Assembly: GCA_920105625.2 (NCBI GenBank)
Contig: OV050032.1
Span: 19,611,981 to 19,675,980, forward strand
DNA from: Clusia tigrina
Lineage: Eukaryota; Arthropoda; Insecta; Diptera; Clusiidae
Length of the DNA: 64,000 bases
Reading direction: 5' to 3'
Both the position numbers and the translations under genes were made by a program. A model generated the notes under the pieces. It saw nothing but the letters and a program-made list of their open reading frames with translations. It had not been told where the DNA came from and searched no databases. Each line of letters starts with the position of its first letter. Position 1 is the first letter of the stretch. This document shows, piece by piece, positions 46,975 through 60,500 of this stretch.

Positions 46975-48617
46975 GATTGCCATATTTTGGGTTTCAATTT
47001 CACAAAGCGGTGTCTAACTGCCTTATATGTGTATAGGTATGTTCGGCGCACACTGTGAGAAGTTCGGGATTCGCAGAGCAGCTGCCAGCTGCACCGTTGT
47101 GCACCGTGCTCTCCACATCATCAATAATTCGAGGCTGGAGTGGGGAGCCATGCAGATGATGGCTCCGTTATATATTATTCAAATTGACATGACAGATGAC
47201 ATATTTAAAATCTGTTAAATAACCACATTACGCAAATGTCATTAAAAATATGTCACGAAACGAACCATTTGTCATTTGTCATAGAAATTCGCACGCTGCT
47301 GCACGAGTTCCGCATGCCCGCTCGTATGTCCATAAATTAAAGAAAAATTGGGCCATTTATTACAAATTAGACGCAAATCAGTTTTGCATACAGGCACACA
47401 GTCAAACAAACAAACAGATAAACGGACAGACAGACAGACAGACAGAGTGTCACATTGGCAGAGAGAGAGGTGGACACGTGAGCACGGCGCCAGCGGCAAC
47501 AAAGCCCTAAAGCACTCGATTATTGTGTATTAATTCAAGTGGCGTGTGCGACATGGGATATTTTATTAATTGCGAAATATCAATCAATTTGGCAGGCAAA
47601 CTGTCAAACACCGCAAACAGACACACCTACTCGAACTCGAAATATGAATGCAAATCCAAATCCAAATCGAAATCGAAGTCCGAGCATCGATTGACTGCCA
47701 CGTGAGGCAGCGGTGCGTGCGCCGACGGGTGTTTGCAGGAGCGCTCCGATTCGTCTGGTAAGTTCAACTTCGGATGCCTTTGCCTATCAGAAGGATACGT
47801 ACACAGCAGACCAGGTAGAGCGCTTGGATGTAAACACGACATGGAGACACACGCAAAAGTGTCATACAAACGCACACACAGAGCAGATATAGTGTCAGTT
47901 ATTAATGCAATTAATTCAATCATTATTGAATCATAGCATTGCCAGGGCCACTACCTTGATCATGTTGTTGTTGTGGTTGTTGTGGTTGTTGTGGTTGTTG
48001 TTGTTATATCTGTGGTCGTCACTGCCAATGATGGAAGATGATAATGTTATCTCAACTGATACTTGCATAAACGCAGCTACATACACACAGGTACATAGTC
48101 GCCCGCATCCTTTTAGCTGCTCTATTGGCGATATTTCTCGGCTCTGCAACGACTGCATTAAACATTCCGCAAAGTTGAAGGCAAATTGTCAGGTAGAGCT
48201 GGCCGTCGGCACATAGACACGCACGCAGCGCTATGTGTCTGTGTGATGGCATGTGGGGGCTTGAGTGCGTCCTGCAGGCCCGCTCTGTGCGACCCAGCTA
48301 AATTAGCTGAAATCGTAGCGTCACATATTAGTCATTCAAGGGCGGCACAAGGGCGTAGTGCGACCGGTCGCGGTCAAATGATGTGCGCATAATGTACGAG
48401 TTGCAGTGCCACATTATTGAATCACAAGCGAGTTGTCTTCAAGAGCAAGAACGAGAGCGCATAATTGAGTTTGGAGCGCACTTTCACTTAAAGTTCGCTT
48501 AATTGCACCAAATTGGATCAAAGCACTCACTTACGCAGCATTCAGGGAATTAACTGAGTTACTGCCGTCCTAAAACTACCTTGAGTGCGATCCAATTAGG
48601 ACGGAAATCAATAACAC
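46975..48617. other. Unannotated stretch
   Basis: No gene recognised. Contains GACA repeats (about 47425-47446) and TTGTGG repeats (about 47968-48003). Confidence 0.5.
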
Positions 48618-48714
48618 CTGCGAATCGTGGACAGCAGCCCCTCCGGATAGCAGTTCGGATGTGAGTTGTGGCCGTAGCCGTGCTCATGGCCGTGGGTGTT
48701 CATCTCCGTATAAG
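48618..48714 (-). CDS. Candidate internal coding exon, unrecognised
   Basis: On the minus strand CTGGCCCATTAG precedes, and CGCAG|GTGTTA follows, a 97-base segment open in one frame (2 + 31 codons + 2). Translated it includes TEMNTHGHEHGYGHNSHPNC and PEGLLSTIRR. Third-position GC is about 78% by hand count, higher than in neighbouring DNA. The His/Gly-rich start and the good donor are in favour. The polypyrimidine tract before the acceptor is weak, and I cannot name the protein or find adjoining exons. Alternatively it is a chance open stretch. Confidence 0.35.
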
Positions 48715-51700
48715 CTAATGGGCCAGAAGTGCATCGTACGCCAACCCCATCATCGAACCTCACGCCCCCTCCGGCCATTGTGCAGGGAACAAATTCGAAC
48801 TTTTGACGACAGAAATTGCTTGAAGTTCCCCGCGGCCCACCACTGCCAGTCTGATCGGAGCTCGGCATAATTGGCTGTCGTAAATTTGCTTTTATTGCTC
48901 GCATTCCAATTTCATTCCAATCAATTCCATTGAAAATTCATTCGGCATTTCACATTTGCAATATTGCCGCTGTCATTAATAAAAAACAAATATTTTATTC
49001 ATAATAATAATTATTATTGTTCTTGTTGTTGTCGTTGTTCTGGCTGTTGTTGCTGTTGTTGCTGGCGCGGTTGTTAATTTTTATGCATTTGCAACCGCAA
49101 GGTTGGCAATATATTTAAACCGCGGCCAAGCAACTCGCAAGCACTTCTCTTATGCAAAATCAACAAAACATCCGGCAATGGAATTTTGTAATAAATGGCC
49201 GCAAGAGTCGTCGCTGCGTATTTTGACACTTTTATTGCGAGAAATTAACAGAATTAAAAACGCAAAGCAACAAAAACCAAAAACCAGGACAAAAAAGGAA
49301 AATCAGGCACGGACAACGACAAAGTGCGACTTTTCACACCAATCGCACAATGAAAAACAACAACAACAACAACAACAGCAGCAACAACAACGCCAAAAAA
49401 GAGAACGGCGCAAAAAATCGCATGTAAATGCGGGGCTGGACCTGGCTGGTGGGCATGCATCTCCGCATAGCCCAGGATATCAGAGTTATAATGTTATTAC
49501 TTGCGATATTTAAATAATTCAATAATATTATTTATGCGCAGCATGATACGCGTTTTCTGCACGCGGACACAGCGGATGCGATGTCACAATGCTGCACAGT
49601 GGTGCAAATACACGCGACACGGGAACTCGTTATACTCGGAGAACGTGTGAAGAACCACACCGTTGTTTGAAATGTCCATTTAAGGTACGGAGAAACTGAA
49701 CCAGGAGCTGTGAATTGTTATGAAAGGGTGAAGAACTGAGTGCCACCACGTTCTGTACATGCCATTCAAAGAGAAGGATTCATTCTTCAGCATTCTCGAA
49801 ACATCGTTGTGTGACCGGATACTTCTCTAATCATCTCCATTCTTTAACAGGAACACAAGTAATCTAGGAATCAAGTTAAAAAATCAAAATTAAAAATCTG
49901 TTGCGGTCATTCCCGATGCCCTTTTAGCGTAATGGCAATTCTCTTTTTGTCATTAGCAGGTGTTCCGTTCTGAAGCTCTTGTTGTACTCTCGTAAGACTG
50001 TTTTATTGAAAGAAGTGCTTTTGTTGCCCAATGTTTGAGTGCGATATGCATATTCAGTTTCCCTCGTTATATGCGGTTCTTTTTGTTACAATGTCATCCC
50101 TTACTCTTCTTCAAGCTAAATTTGGGATCATCCTCGTCCAAGAGGTTCGCCTCTTTGATCGTCGTCTCAAGTTTGCATCAAAGTGTCCCAGCAATGTTTG
50201 TAAGGCGGGGCCGCAGATGGCCTTGCAAGGTGCTATTCATGTGTATACTCAGTTCTATAGGCTCAGCCAAACCTAGGCGTGGTTCAGTTGATTTTTCTCT
50301 AAACAGGCACGAAATAAATACGCCGGATGAGTGCTTTGACGAATTGTTGCAGTCGGTGCGGCAACAGTGTTGAACTGCACTAAAATTTGCTAAAATGCCG
50401 CATCCGCTTGCATTTGTGGTTATTTTTTCGTGGAATTAAAATATGCATGGCCAACAATAGACGTAGACAATAGGACTGCAATTGAAACAAAATTTTCTTA
50501 TGAATGTTTTATACAAATTTGGGCAACTGTGCACTCGGCCAGACTGCAACTAAATCTGCCGCACGCAGTTTGCTGAGCAGCCAATTAACATATGCCCATG
50601 CACACACACACCCGCCCACATGCACATGCACACCCGACTGCCAATGGGATGGCAAACCAGAACTTGTGCCTGAATACTTTTCATTTGGAAATCAATTTGC
50701 CATGGGTAATTGTGAAAAATATTTTCAATAAACAAATTATTTGAGTATTATTACGTCAATGCGGACGGAGGAAGACTGCGAGTTTTGCGTGATGCACGTA
50801 GAAATTGTTTTTTTTTTTTTTTTTGTCATAATTACGCCTTGCTGAAAGGACAGCATGGCGGCTGGATTTGGCCAGCACAGTCAGAAATGAAATCCATTTC
50901 GATACTCTGCAGACTGTTCAAATAAGCTGTGCTTTTCTCATATCACCCCTGCGGCAGTGGCTGCACACACGTCCGACGTCAAATTTTGTTGTCGTTGTTG
51001 CCGTTCTCTTGCGCCATGGCCTTGCATGGAAGTCCGCAGTTGTGGCAGCGGCACGCATGCGTCTGTGTGTTGATTAGTCTATTTGTGCTGTTTATCTGAC
51101 GGGAAATTTGTGTAGCTGCTAATTTTTCCTTGTTTAGTGTCCATCGTTGCAAGCCTCCGAATATACATAATTGCCAACTAATTAAATCTACGGTTCAGTT
51201 CTCTGGCATAGCGCACCCGTGCATAATTGTTTCGCCGTTAATACTATTTAAGTGCACTCTCGTTCGAACGAAAACTAGAGACTGCTTAAAGCGCCACCCG
51301 ACCGGCTGTCAGGAGTGCTTTTGAACGACACTTAACAAGTGGTTGGAAGAGGTTCGTTGAAGGGGCGTCACACTCCCACATAATCGAAGGAGTACTGTTT
51401 GAAAAACAAAATGTTGGCTCCAAAGCAAATCGCCACTAATCCTCTTTACAACTATTAGTATTAGTCTGCAGAGGGCTCGTTTTGAATAAGAATAAACCAC
51501 AAACTATTTGAAAAAAAATATTTGTTAGTTTTGAGGAAAAAATGCGTATTCTACAGGGCCAAGCAACTCAAATGTGCTAAAAGGTAGCAATAGTAAAAAA
51601 GGTTATATTAAAAGAGGTAGACTTGAGCACCTTTGTGCCTCAAAGTTAGACATTCTTAAGTCACAGAGACGGCTACCTCCGCTTCCGAACTGTTCGTCTC

Positions 51701-53588
51701 CTATGGTGAAAGGAATTTTAAAAAAGTACTTTTCACTACAACAAAAATTGTAACGTAAATGATGAGACCTAAAAGTATGCAACGATTTTTCCCCTATATC
51801 AGCAAACATTTAATTAAGATGCAGAAATGGGTGCCTAAAGAAGCCAATGCCGTTTAGCAGCTTTGCATCTCAGAAGGAAAAGTTCTCTCTTCTGCATCTG
51901 GGGAACTATAGTTACAGTATATTGAGAGATTACCAGATTATCAGTTGCTCCCTATAGTCTGGTGGCAACTGAAAGCAGAGGCCGTGGTTTAATATTTAAA
52001 TTTTGTGCAAACTGGCACTTGAAGCAATTAACGCAATTTTCAGGGGAACAGCGTTCCCACCGCAGTACCTCGGTGCAGCACCTGTTTCTAATTATCTAAC
52101 TGTTCGATTTCCAAGCTTATCATTATAAATACTATTTTATTGAAACTAAATGCGCGAAATTCATTTCGACAAAAAAATGTGTGTAATTGGCAGAATATCA
52201 CATTTCATTTGGCTGCCGTTGCTTGTGTGCGTTGTTTGTTTGGCTTGTTTTGGGGTAAATATTAAAAAACACATATTTGTATTTTTCCGTTCCAATTCGT
52301 TGTTCGAATAACTGCAGCCTCCATGGTGACGCGCACTCCTTTGTGTGTGGCTGTGTGTGTGTAAGGAAATTTTTTCGCGTCTATAATTAATGCTAAATAC
52401 AGCTGGTGAGGTTCGTTTTTCCATGGAAACGTTTTAATTTGCATTTACATTTTCGTCTACTGCCGCCGCTGAAGCCGTCCATCATGTTGGTCATTATTAT
52501 TAAATCGAAGTTTAATTTTTATGAAGTCAGCGCGATTATGGAAATGTGAACGAAATTAAATTATTCCATTTTCGTTAATATTGAATTTTAATTTGCAACT
52601 GTGACAAACACAGACAACCTGAAACAGTCGCGGCGTTGCTGGATGGCGGGAGACGAGAGGCGCAGCCACCTGGCAGTGGCAGTAGCGCTGGCGGTCACTC
52701 AGTTGATGGCGCTCTTTAATATTGAATTGTACGACAAGGGCGACTGTGCGCTTGCTGTCGTTGTCGCTGCTACAGTTGCTGCCACTGCTGTTCCTGCCAC
52801 TGCTGCTGTGTATTGTAACGATGTTTGTAGTTGTCAATATGTCACAATTATAATAAAATTCCGTTGCAGTTTATTAAAAACAAAAAAAAAAAATACACAC
52901 CACGTGCTTGCCGTAAAGCAGCTCAAGTATCACGGATTCAATTAAAAGGCAGCGCTATAATTCGGTTAATAACTCCCCGCCAGTTGCTGCCAATTATCAC
53001 GGTCTTCATGCTATTTGGTGATATTTCGAAATTAAGTGAAATCCTATTTAAGTGCTTTAAATCTGTCAATGCAGGACAATTGCTGCAATTATTTGTTATG
53101 CAAAGTTTTGGGTTCTTTTATTTTATTTTTCAATCATTCCATAGCATTGAAATCGAAGTTTCCGACAATTCTCAGAAAACACACATACACCCGCCGCAGT
53201 TCCCAACGACCTCATAGTGCCACGCATCAACTTCAACTTTCAGCCGGGGGACTCCAATTTCAGAAGGCCCCCGGCTGGAGTGAGGGTTTGTTTCACTGCT
53301 CCGCAAACAAATTCATAAAAGACGGTTGCCTAAAGCCATTTGGGCAATTGTCGGTTGAGGTTCATTGTATAGGCCTAAACAGCCACAGAGTTGACGGACT
53401 CAACTGCAGTTGATGTTCCACTGCCAGCGAGCATTCAGAGTGTACTTCTTTCTGTGTTCACGCAGTTTCCAATTAATAAAGATTTTTTTAAGCATGAATT
53501 CTTCTCTGATGTTTCTAAAAATGCTGTTCTCTGTTGTCAACTCTGTTGAGAGCAAAGGCTTATCCATATTATTCCAGTAAATTAGCGC
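48715..53588. other. Unannotated stretch with simple repeats
   Basis: No gene recognised. Holds TTGTTG/CTGTTG runs (49020-49070), a CAA/CAG tract (49357-49390) and a 15-base T run near 50809-50824. The Ala-rich frames near 52750-52810 reflect GCTGTTGCTGCC triplets. Confidence 0.5.
49357..49390. repeat. CAA/CAG trinucleotide tract
   Basis: An almost uninterrupted CAA run with two CAG units. Confidence 0.9.
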
Positions 53589-53627
53589 ATTACACCAAAT
53601 ACTCTATAGAGAGTATTTGATTACACC
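53589..53627. repeat. Palindrome between 8-bp direct repeats
   Basis: AAATACTCT-ATAG-AGAGTATTT (53597-53618) is a perfect 9-bp-arm hairpin, bracketed by ATTACACC at 53589-53596 and 53620-53627. Confidence 0.75.
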
Positions 53628-53712
53628 CTCAGTTCATGTAGGCTATCTTTTGAAAATTGAACATAAAACGTTTTGGGAGCGTTGTATCTGTATTTTTGTT
53701 CACTGGGCCCTA

Positions 53713-53920
53713 GCCTTAAGGCAAAGTCACTATCTCACATACTAATAAACATACACTCTCCTGGCCTTAAGGCAAAGTCACTATCTCACATACTAATAAA
53801 CATACACTCTCCTGGCCTTAAGGCAAAGTCACTATCTCACATACTAATAAACATACACTCTCCTGGCCTTAAGGCAAAGTCACTATCTCACATTCTAATA
53901 AACACACACACTCTCCTGTA
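53713..53920. repeat. 51-bp minisatellite, four copies
   Basis: GCCTTAAGGCAAAGTCACTA starts at 53713, 53764, 53815 and 53866. The last copy diverges after about 40 bases. The 51-base period is 17 codons, so the plus frame repeats KAKSLSHILINIHSPGL in phase inside a 94-residue open frame. The embedded CCTTAAGG is a palindrome. No evidence that it is translated. Confidence 0.95.
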
Positions 53921-54090
53921 CACACACGCACACAGGCGCAGCAACGATCAGCTGTGATCAGCCGGCACTCGTACTCGTGTACTAAATAACTTAAATATTC
54001 CACAGGAAATATACGCCAATCAAGTGACAATCTTGACTTGACTTGAGTTGACTTGGCAGGCAACAAAAAGCCGAGTAAATGGTTTGGAGC

Positions 54091-54112
54091 ACACACACAC
54101 ACACACACACAC
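54091..54112. repeat. (AC)11 microsatellite
   Basis: An uninterrupted AC run. Confidence 0.95.
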
Positions 54113-54511
54113 ATGAAACACGACGCTCAACTCATTGGGTAGAAGACTGGTGGGTGGGGACTGAGCAATGTCTTTTGTTCATGCATAATTTGGCCGTAAA
54201 GTGAACTAAGAAAGAGCGGCGTGAATGGCATGAGCAGCGTATGCCGCATGGTTGCAGGTCACGCTCACGCCAGCCGTTAACGGATGTATGAGCATGCAGC
54301 GCACTGCGCGATATATTAATGGAACGCCATACCGCGCCAATCCTCCAATGCGGATATGCTGAAATTGAAAACACAGTAAGCTAAGCAACAATACACACAA
54401 ACACAGAGTCAGACGCAGGGATGAGAAGAGCGTTAGCACACATTAACAAATTTGTGCTTCCTTTTACTGGTGGCGTTTGCTGGCAGCTTCGCGTATTATA
54501 CATGCGTTCAG

Positions 54512-54569
54512 TGGTTATGGAATACACTCGCATCTGCATCTGGTTATGGAATACACTCGCATCTGCCAC
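54512..54569. repeat. 29-bp tandem duplication
   Basis: TGGTTATGGAATACACTCGC at 54512 and 54541, each followed by ATCTGC. Two copies. Confidence 0.9.
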
Positions 54570-57500
54570 AGCAAAAGCGCCAAGTGTCAACTGAAATTTT
54601 CAAGCAGCTGCCTACTTATAAAATATCCTAACAACTGCCCCAGACAACAATACTCTGGACAACACATAAATATACCACATGAAATCACGATATCAATTCA
54701 GCGAAGAAAATGTTTCCTCACAGGACTCCACCCTCTATTCAGCAGGCAGCCCAAACGTGGTGGCTTCATATGGGATAGTGGTCGCCTGATTCTAACAAAT
54801 AACTCACGACTAACGGAAGTATATTCCCGATTTTGTCTGAAGCTGTTAGTCTCAAGAAAGTTGGGGGAACATGTGTGCCACCAGCCTAACATATTCCCAC
54901 AATTCTGTACGGCCTGTGCAACAATTACCGATGGGTACGTGCCGCGTTTGTGTGGTATCCAAACTGCCAGAGACAGCAATTACTGCTGTTATTGTTGCTG
55001 TCGGTATTGTTGTGTTTGCTGATGTTCGTTCCTAGCCTCAGCTACAAATATGAAGACTTTCTGTGCTCTCGTTCCTGTTAAATATTATATTATATTTTAT
55101 TGCATACAAAAGTGAGAGCTTCATTGCCCCAGTGCCCCACTCCCACACTCTCGAACTCCGTCCTTTACTGAGCTCATGTCACTGTGGCAGTTCGGCGGAG
55201 GTGTGCATCTAAGGCTGACGCTGGGGCCGGCGCCGGTTTTGCATACAACAGAACGAAACTTGCCCAGATATTATGTGAATGTGTGTGTGTGTGTGTCTGT
55301 GGCCGGCGCTGACACTGCCGCTGTCGCTGCTGTTGCTGCTGCTGCAGCGGCAACAAAAATGTCTTATAAAACATGCATATCGGTCAATGAATAATTCATA
55401 TGAAATAATGCCATTTTGTGCCTCATTTTATGGCAGAGCCAAGAAATACGCTTACTTTTACTTTATTTGAAATTCTACAAATTTTACAAATGAGCAACTC
55501 GCAGAGTTGTGGTTGAGCTGTTGTTGTTGCTGTTGTTTTTGCTGTTATTGTTGCTGTTCAGAGTGCGGTTGAGTTCAGTTTTAGTTTAGTTTAGTTTCAT
55601 TTTTAATTTTTCTCCATTTTTTCACTTGCACCGTAATGCATAATAAATAAAGCAGGAAAAGTTTGCGAGCAGGGAGAACACTGGCGGCTCATTTATTCAA
55701 AACGGTGCTGTAGTTGGCCTCAGGTTGCCGCTGAAATGAGGCGACGGAGGATGGACGGGACGCGTCACTTCGGTGGCAAGAGGCAAAAGTTGCAATTGCG
55801 AAAGTGTGCAAAAGTGTGCGAAAGTGCCATTAAACACAATTGCTGGCTGGCGCATTTCAAGTGGTCAAAAACTGTTCCTATTAAATTGGCTGAGCAGTTG
55901 GAGCGCCAGATTTCATTGTGCGCGTATATCAGCATACACCCACACATAGCAGGTCCCAAAACGAGAGCCGCTCCCGACTCCGATAGATTCGTATTGATGA
56001 AACATTCTTTGGATCGTGGCTTGTTTCAATAGCAATCATCTTTGATCAACTGTGCTGTCACTCACCGCTGCATGTCCTCTGTATGTTGATTGGTGATGCC
56101 GTCAGCACATTCACACTCTCAATAGGCCATTCAGATCTAACTTTGCAATGTGAATCGTTTCAGAGAAACTAACCTAGTTCTTGAGTTGCTGGGCTATCAT
56201 CTTTAAGCATAGAAACCGCCTCTTGCATTCCCTTATCTTTCATGACTTTTACTTTTCTTTACTTTCTTCGCCGCTCTCACGAGCCCATGTTCTATTTATG
56301 TAAAATTACGGTATCAAACTTTCCGGCTCGTTCTTCACACATGCCCGGCAACCCAAACATTGCCCGCACTTCGAAAAGTTTGCCTACTTCTGCAATATTT
56401 CTGTGCAGTGTCTTCAACAATACTCCTCTTTAATTCCTATTAGATCCAAACTTCCTTGCTTTGTTTTTGGACTTTTGATCTATCTATTCCAGACACTCAA
56501 GAGTACTCTCGTCGGGTTTGTCTTCTTCAATTCCAAACACAAAGCAATTGAGTTAGAACTTTTCTTCCTGTAGCCGTACTCTCCTTGTGTGAATGGGAAT
56601 GGAAATGGGAAAGCGGATGGGTCGACAGAATTCTTATCCAAAGCAGCAAATTTGGGGTGTTTCCACATACTTGCATTCAAGTAAGCAGCAGACAAGGACA
56701 CGTGTAACCTAGGTAGCTGTCTCAGCAGCAACTCCACGACAAAGAGTGGCGCAGTGTTTTGCACACCAATAGCACGAGTGCGGGTATGTGGGAAAACCCG
56801 AACCGTCTGATTGCTCCCCATTTAAAATGCCCCTTCATGCCGCTGGACTCAACACACATTTACATATTAAACACACACGAGCGGGGCGCGCTCGCACACC
56901 TGTGGGGTTGACGAACGCCTCGTCAGCTGCACTGATCAATGGCTTGCAAATAAGTGTTGAAAGTTATTACACGAATTTTAATTCTAATCCAAATTTACGC
57001 CCACACAAATTCCGCTTCATTAAATTCCGCGTTCGCTCTCGCTCCCGCTGCCGCTCGCTTTTTTGCCGGTTCGCCCTTTTGTGAGAATGGCTTTAATTGT
57101 TTTGCTTGCTTGGCTTCGTTTCGTTTTCTTTTATTTGATACTCGTAACTCAGACGCCGCAGCGCAAATTGTTTAATGCACTTCCATGCTGGAAGCGTGTG
57201 TGTGCGCGCCTCTTAAATTAAATTTGCAGCGCTCAGCACGCCCTCTGCTCCGCTCCGGCAGACATCTTACAGCCGCCATTTTTTGCTTCATTTGTGGCTG
57301 CGGTGGAGTATGCGGTTTGCTTATTCGGTGCTGCACTGTAGACGTTGCGGCCAAACACCGCAAAGATATAGCAACACGGTGCTTAAGAAGCCAACGAAGA
57401 GCCAGCAGAAGAAGCAGGAGCAGGGAGTGGCAGCGGCAGGCCAAAATAAAACATGGCGGCTAAGGTGAACGCGCAGGATGTGTGGCGGTGGGTGATTCTG

Positions 57501-60500
57501 AAAGCGAACATTTGCAGACACAAATGCGAAGTGTGGTGGCGATTTCATATTCTGTGGCAGTTGCGGTGGTGGTGGGGGATTTGGTGTTGTTGCGGGCCTG
57601 TTAGACAACCGTAATGAGTTCATTCATTTACCTCGCCCCCCCCACACTCCTCCATCCCCAAAACAGCTGACTCGTTGGCTTCAGCTTGGTTATCAAAATT
57701 AATTTGCTTTCTTACATTTCACATCGCTGGCATATTTACATATTTTTTTTTAAACAAAACCAAAACCAGGAGAATGATAAAATAAAATAAGAGAGCGAAA
57801 TAAGGTTAAGGAGAAGGTGAGGAGGAGGAAGAGAGAACAGAATCCCAAGACGCATATTTTAAACACCAGAGACACGCAGCACACCGAAGGAGCGCGAAGA
57901 AGGAGCTCAACCAGAATCGCCGGGGCGAAACTGTCGAGAGTTTATAATTATTTTGAATAACTTACCAGAAAGCACCGCTAAAAAGAAACTATGCAGCCGG
58001 AGGATTGCGTTCGGCGCTGCCGCACTCTGTGAGCGCTACTTCCCTGAAATTGTGAAACACGCTCTTCTCACCTACACACGCGATTTGGGTCGGATGTCTA
58101 TCGGAAGTGGATTGAGTTCTGCCTGCGGATACTCGCGGTCAGGCTTGAAGCCACAACTCTCTGCCTTGCAGACAACTTCGGAACGCCGCGCTCTGCTTTC
58201 TATGCACACCTGCCCAACTCTCCAATTGTCCAACTAGCCGGCTCTTGGCGGTGTAGGGTGCAATTAAAATGAGTAAGAAAAGTTTAATTCTTGTCAGAAC
58301 GCTTATAATTATTATAATAATTATTTAAATTTGCATGTGGGGCCATTTTGTACGGGTGCGGCGAATGTTTGAGTTGGTGAGTGTCTGAGGGGCGGTGCGG
58401 CTGTTTCTTGTATTCGCGCACTTACACAATGTGGAATGCAAAAGAAATGTTGGAATTATTCTTACCCGTATCCTTCCAACTTTCTGCGCTGGTCTCCTCA
58501 CAAGCAATGAACAAAAGTTTCGTGCTTCAGTGCAGTTGAAGGATTTTTACTTTTGGAAAGTAATTCACCCGTAGACGGTGGGGGAGCGTGGAACAGTTTT
58601 TAATTAGTCGCTACTTGGTTCTTGAATTTAAAGCAAAAGGAATATTAATCTCGAATACATTTGTGCGCCGAGACAACACACTTTCATAGAGAACAACACA
58701 GAGAAAGAGAGCGAGAGAGAGTGAGGTAGAAAGAGAAAAGAGAGAGAGAGCATTAGATTTCAAGTATCTTTGGATTGAGAGGTACGCGGTTGAATGGCAA
58801 ATAAATATAAAAAAGAAAAGGATTGCAAGGATTTAAGCTTCAATATGACATCAGGATATTGTTTGTTGCTACCCATCCTCTCAACCGCACCCAATTATAC
58901 AATAGCTTTGACACTTGCCGGTTCTCGAATTAACACATGCGGTCAAATAGCAACCGTGGCTGAGTTAATTCGAGAACGGCGTAAAAAATGGAAACAAAGC
59001 TCACAGCAACAGGTCGACCGCCCACCCTTATGATGCAACAAATCCAGTTGGAGAGGAGCAGAGGTCTTTTCCACAATTTTGATCCTGCCGCTTTCACGGC
59101 TGCTGCATTTTTATTGATTGCTTATTAGATTTGCCACCGAGCAATTTGCAATTTGCCACTGCAACGGTCATAAAAGCTATGATGGCTGCGGTGGAGGTGC
59201 CCTAGAGCCAGCGCCAGTGTGGTGATGAAGACGGTAAGGGTGGTGTTGATAGTGATGCTGACTATCACGCTGAAAAAATGGATTCCAGGACAACCGGACG
59301 CAAGCACACCCACGCACACACACACACGGGATTGAAGCAAAGGTAGTTTTAGTTGGGTTAAACTCCCACACCTCGGCATAATGCTTTCCACCTAAAGCAA
59401 AAATAAAAAAAACACGCACACAAACTGCGAGCTGCAAGCGTTGAATATTTGCAGTTGCAGTGGAAATTTTGAAAAATGCGTCACCAATTCGAATGGGATT
59501 CAAGTTCTAAAATGCAAAATAAACTCAAATGATTGACATAACGAAGGATCACATTCGCAGTGCCCATGCACAGAGAACAGCAAAATGGGCTCAAAGCGAC
59601 GAATATGAATCGTGTAAACTGTAAACTGCACTGAGAACATGCAAGATGCCCACTCATAAAGTTAAACGCACTTGAATCATTCCATGATTCAATAATTTGT
59701 GGCGACACGTTTTGAATCCACTCATCAAAAAACGATTGAAAACGCTTCGTCACTGATTTTGCATCCTGCCCGGTTTCCTCTCTTTCTTCAATCGTTTGTT
59801 CTTGCTGTGTTCGGTCTCTCGTCGAGGTTCTCATAGTCTTTGTTCTCATTGCTCGGTGCTGAGCGGTTGTTTTTAGTACAATTTGGTTTAAGTTAGCGCA
59901 TCGTTTGACTCTTGAAAACGCTCATTTTACACAAAGGTTCCGTTTTAAGTGAGTTTAACTTTTGTTTTTGTGTCAAAAATGTGGAAAATATTTTCTAAAA
60001 AGCGTGCGTACCAAAAGCAAGAAAGAGAGCACTGTTTCGATTGTTTTCTCCCTGAGCGGCCAATCAAGTTTGCTGCGGGGTTGATGCTGTGAGTGCAAAA
60101 ACAGTGAAGTGACTACTTAACCGAACTTCGCGTACAATTTGCGCCATTTGAAAAACACGGAAGACCACAGAGCCCGAGGCAACAAAAAGGAGTTGGGCAG
60201 ATGAGGCGCTATGCATGCAGAATGGTGACAGCCGATTCTCTAAATAACTGCAACAGGTGGAGGCGCCCATACCCGTATGTAGCTTCAAGCTGCATCAGAT
60301 GCAGGCGTAATTGCTGCAATGAGCTGCGGGGGTTTGGCGATACAGTTTGCTCACAAAGAGAATGTCTGCCAGTGAAGACTCCCGCCAGCTGGTGAAAGAT
60401 ATTCCCATGGGATAGAATTGAAGTGGGGTAGGCCGGATAACTGCCGAAGAAGGAGGTATCCAAGCACTCAGGCATCGATGCCCATTGTACCATAGGACAA

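Noticed and set aside
57940..57975. A strong minus-strand splice donor (CTTTCTG|GTAAGT).
   Set aside because: The sequence before it is open for only about 22 codons and no acceptor or family match supports an exon, though a non-coding exon cannot be excluded.
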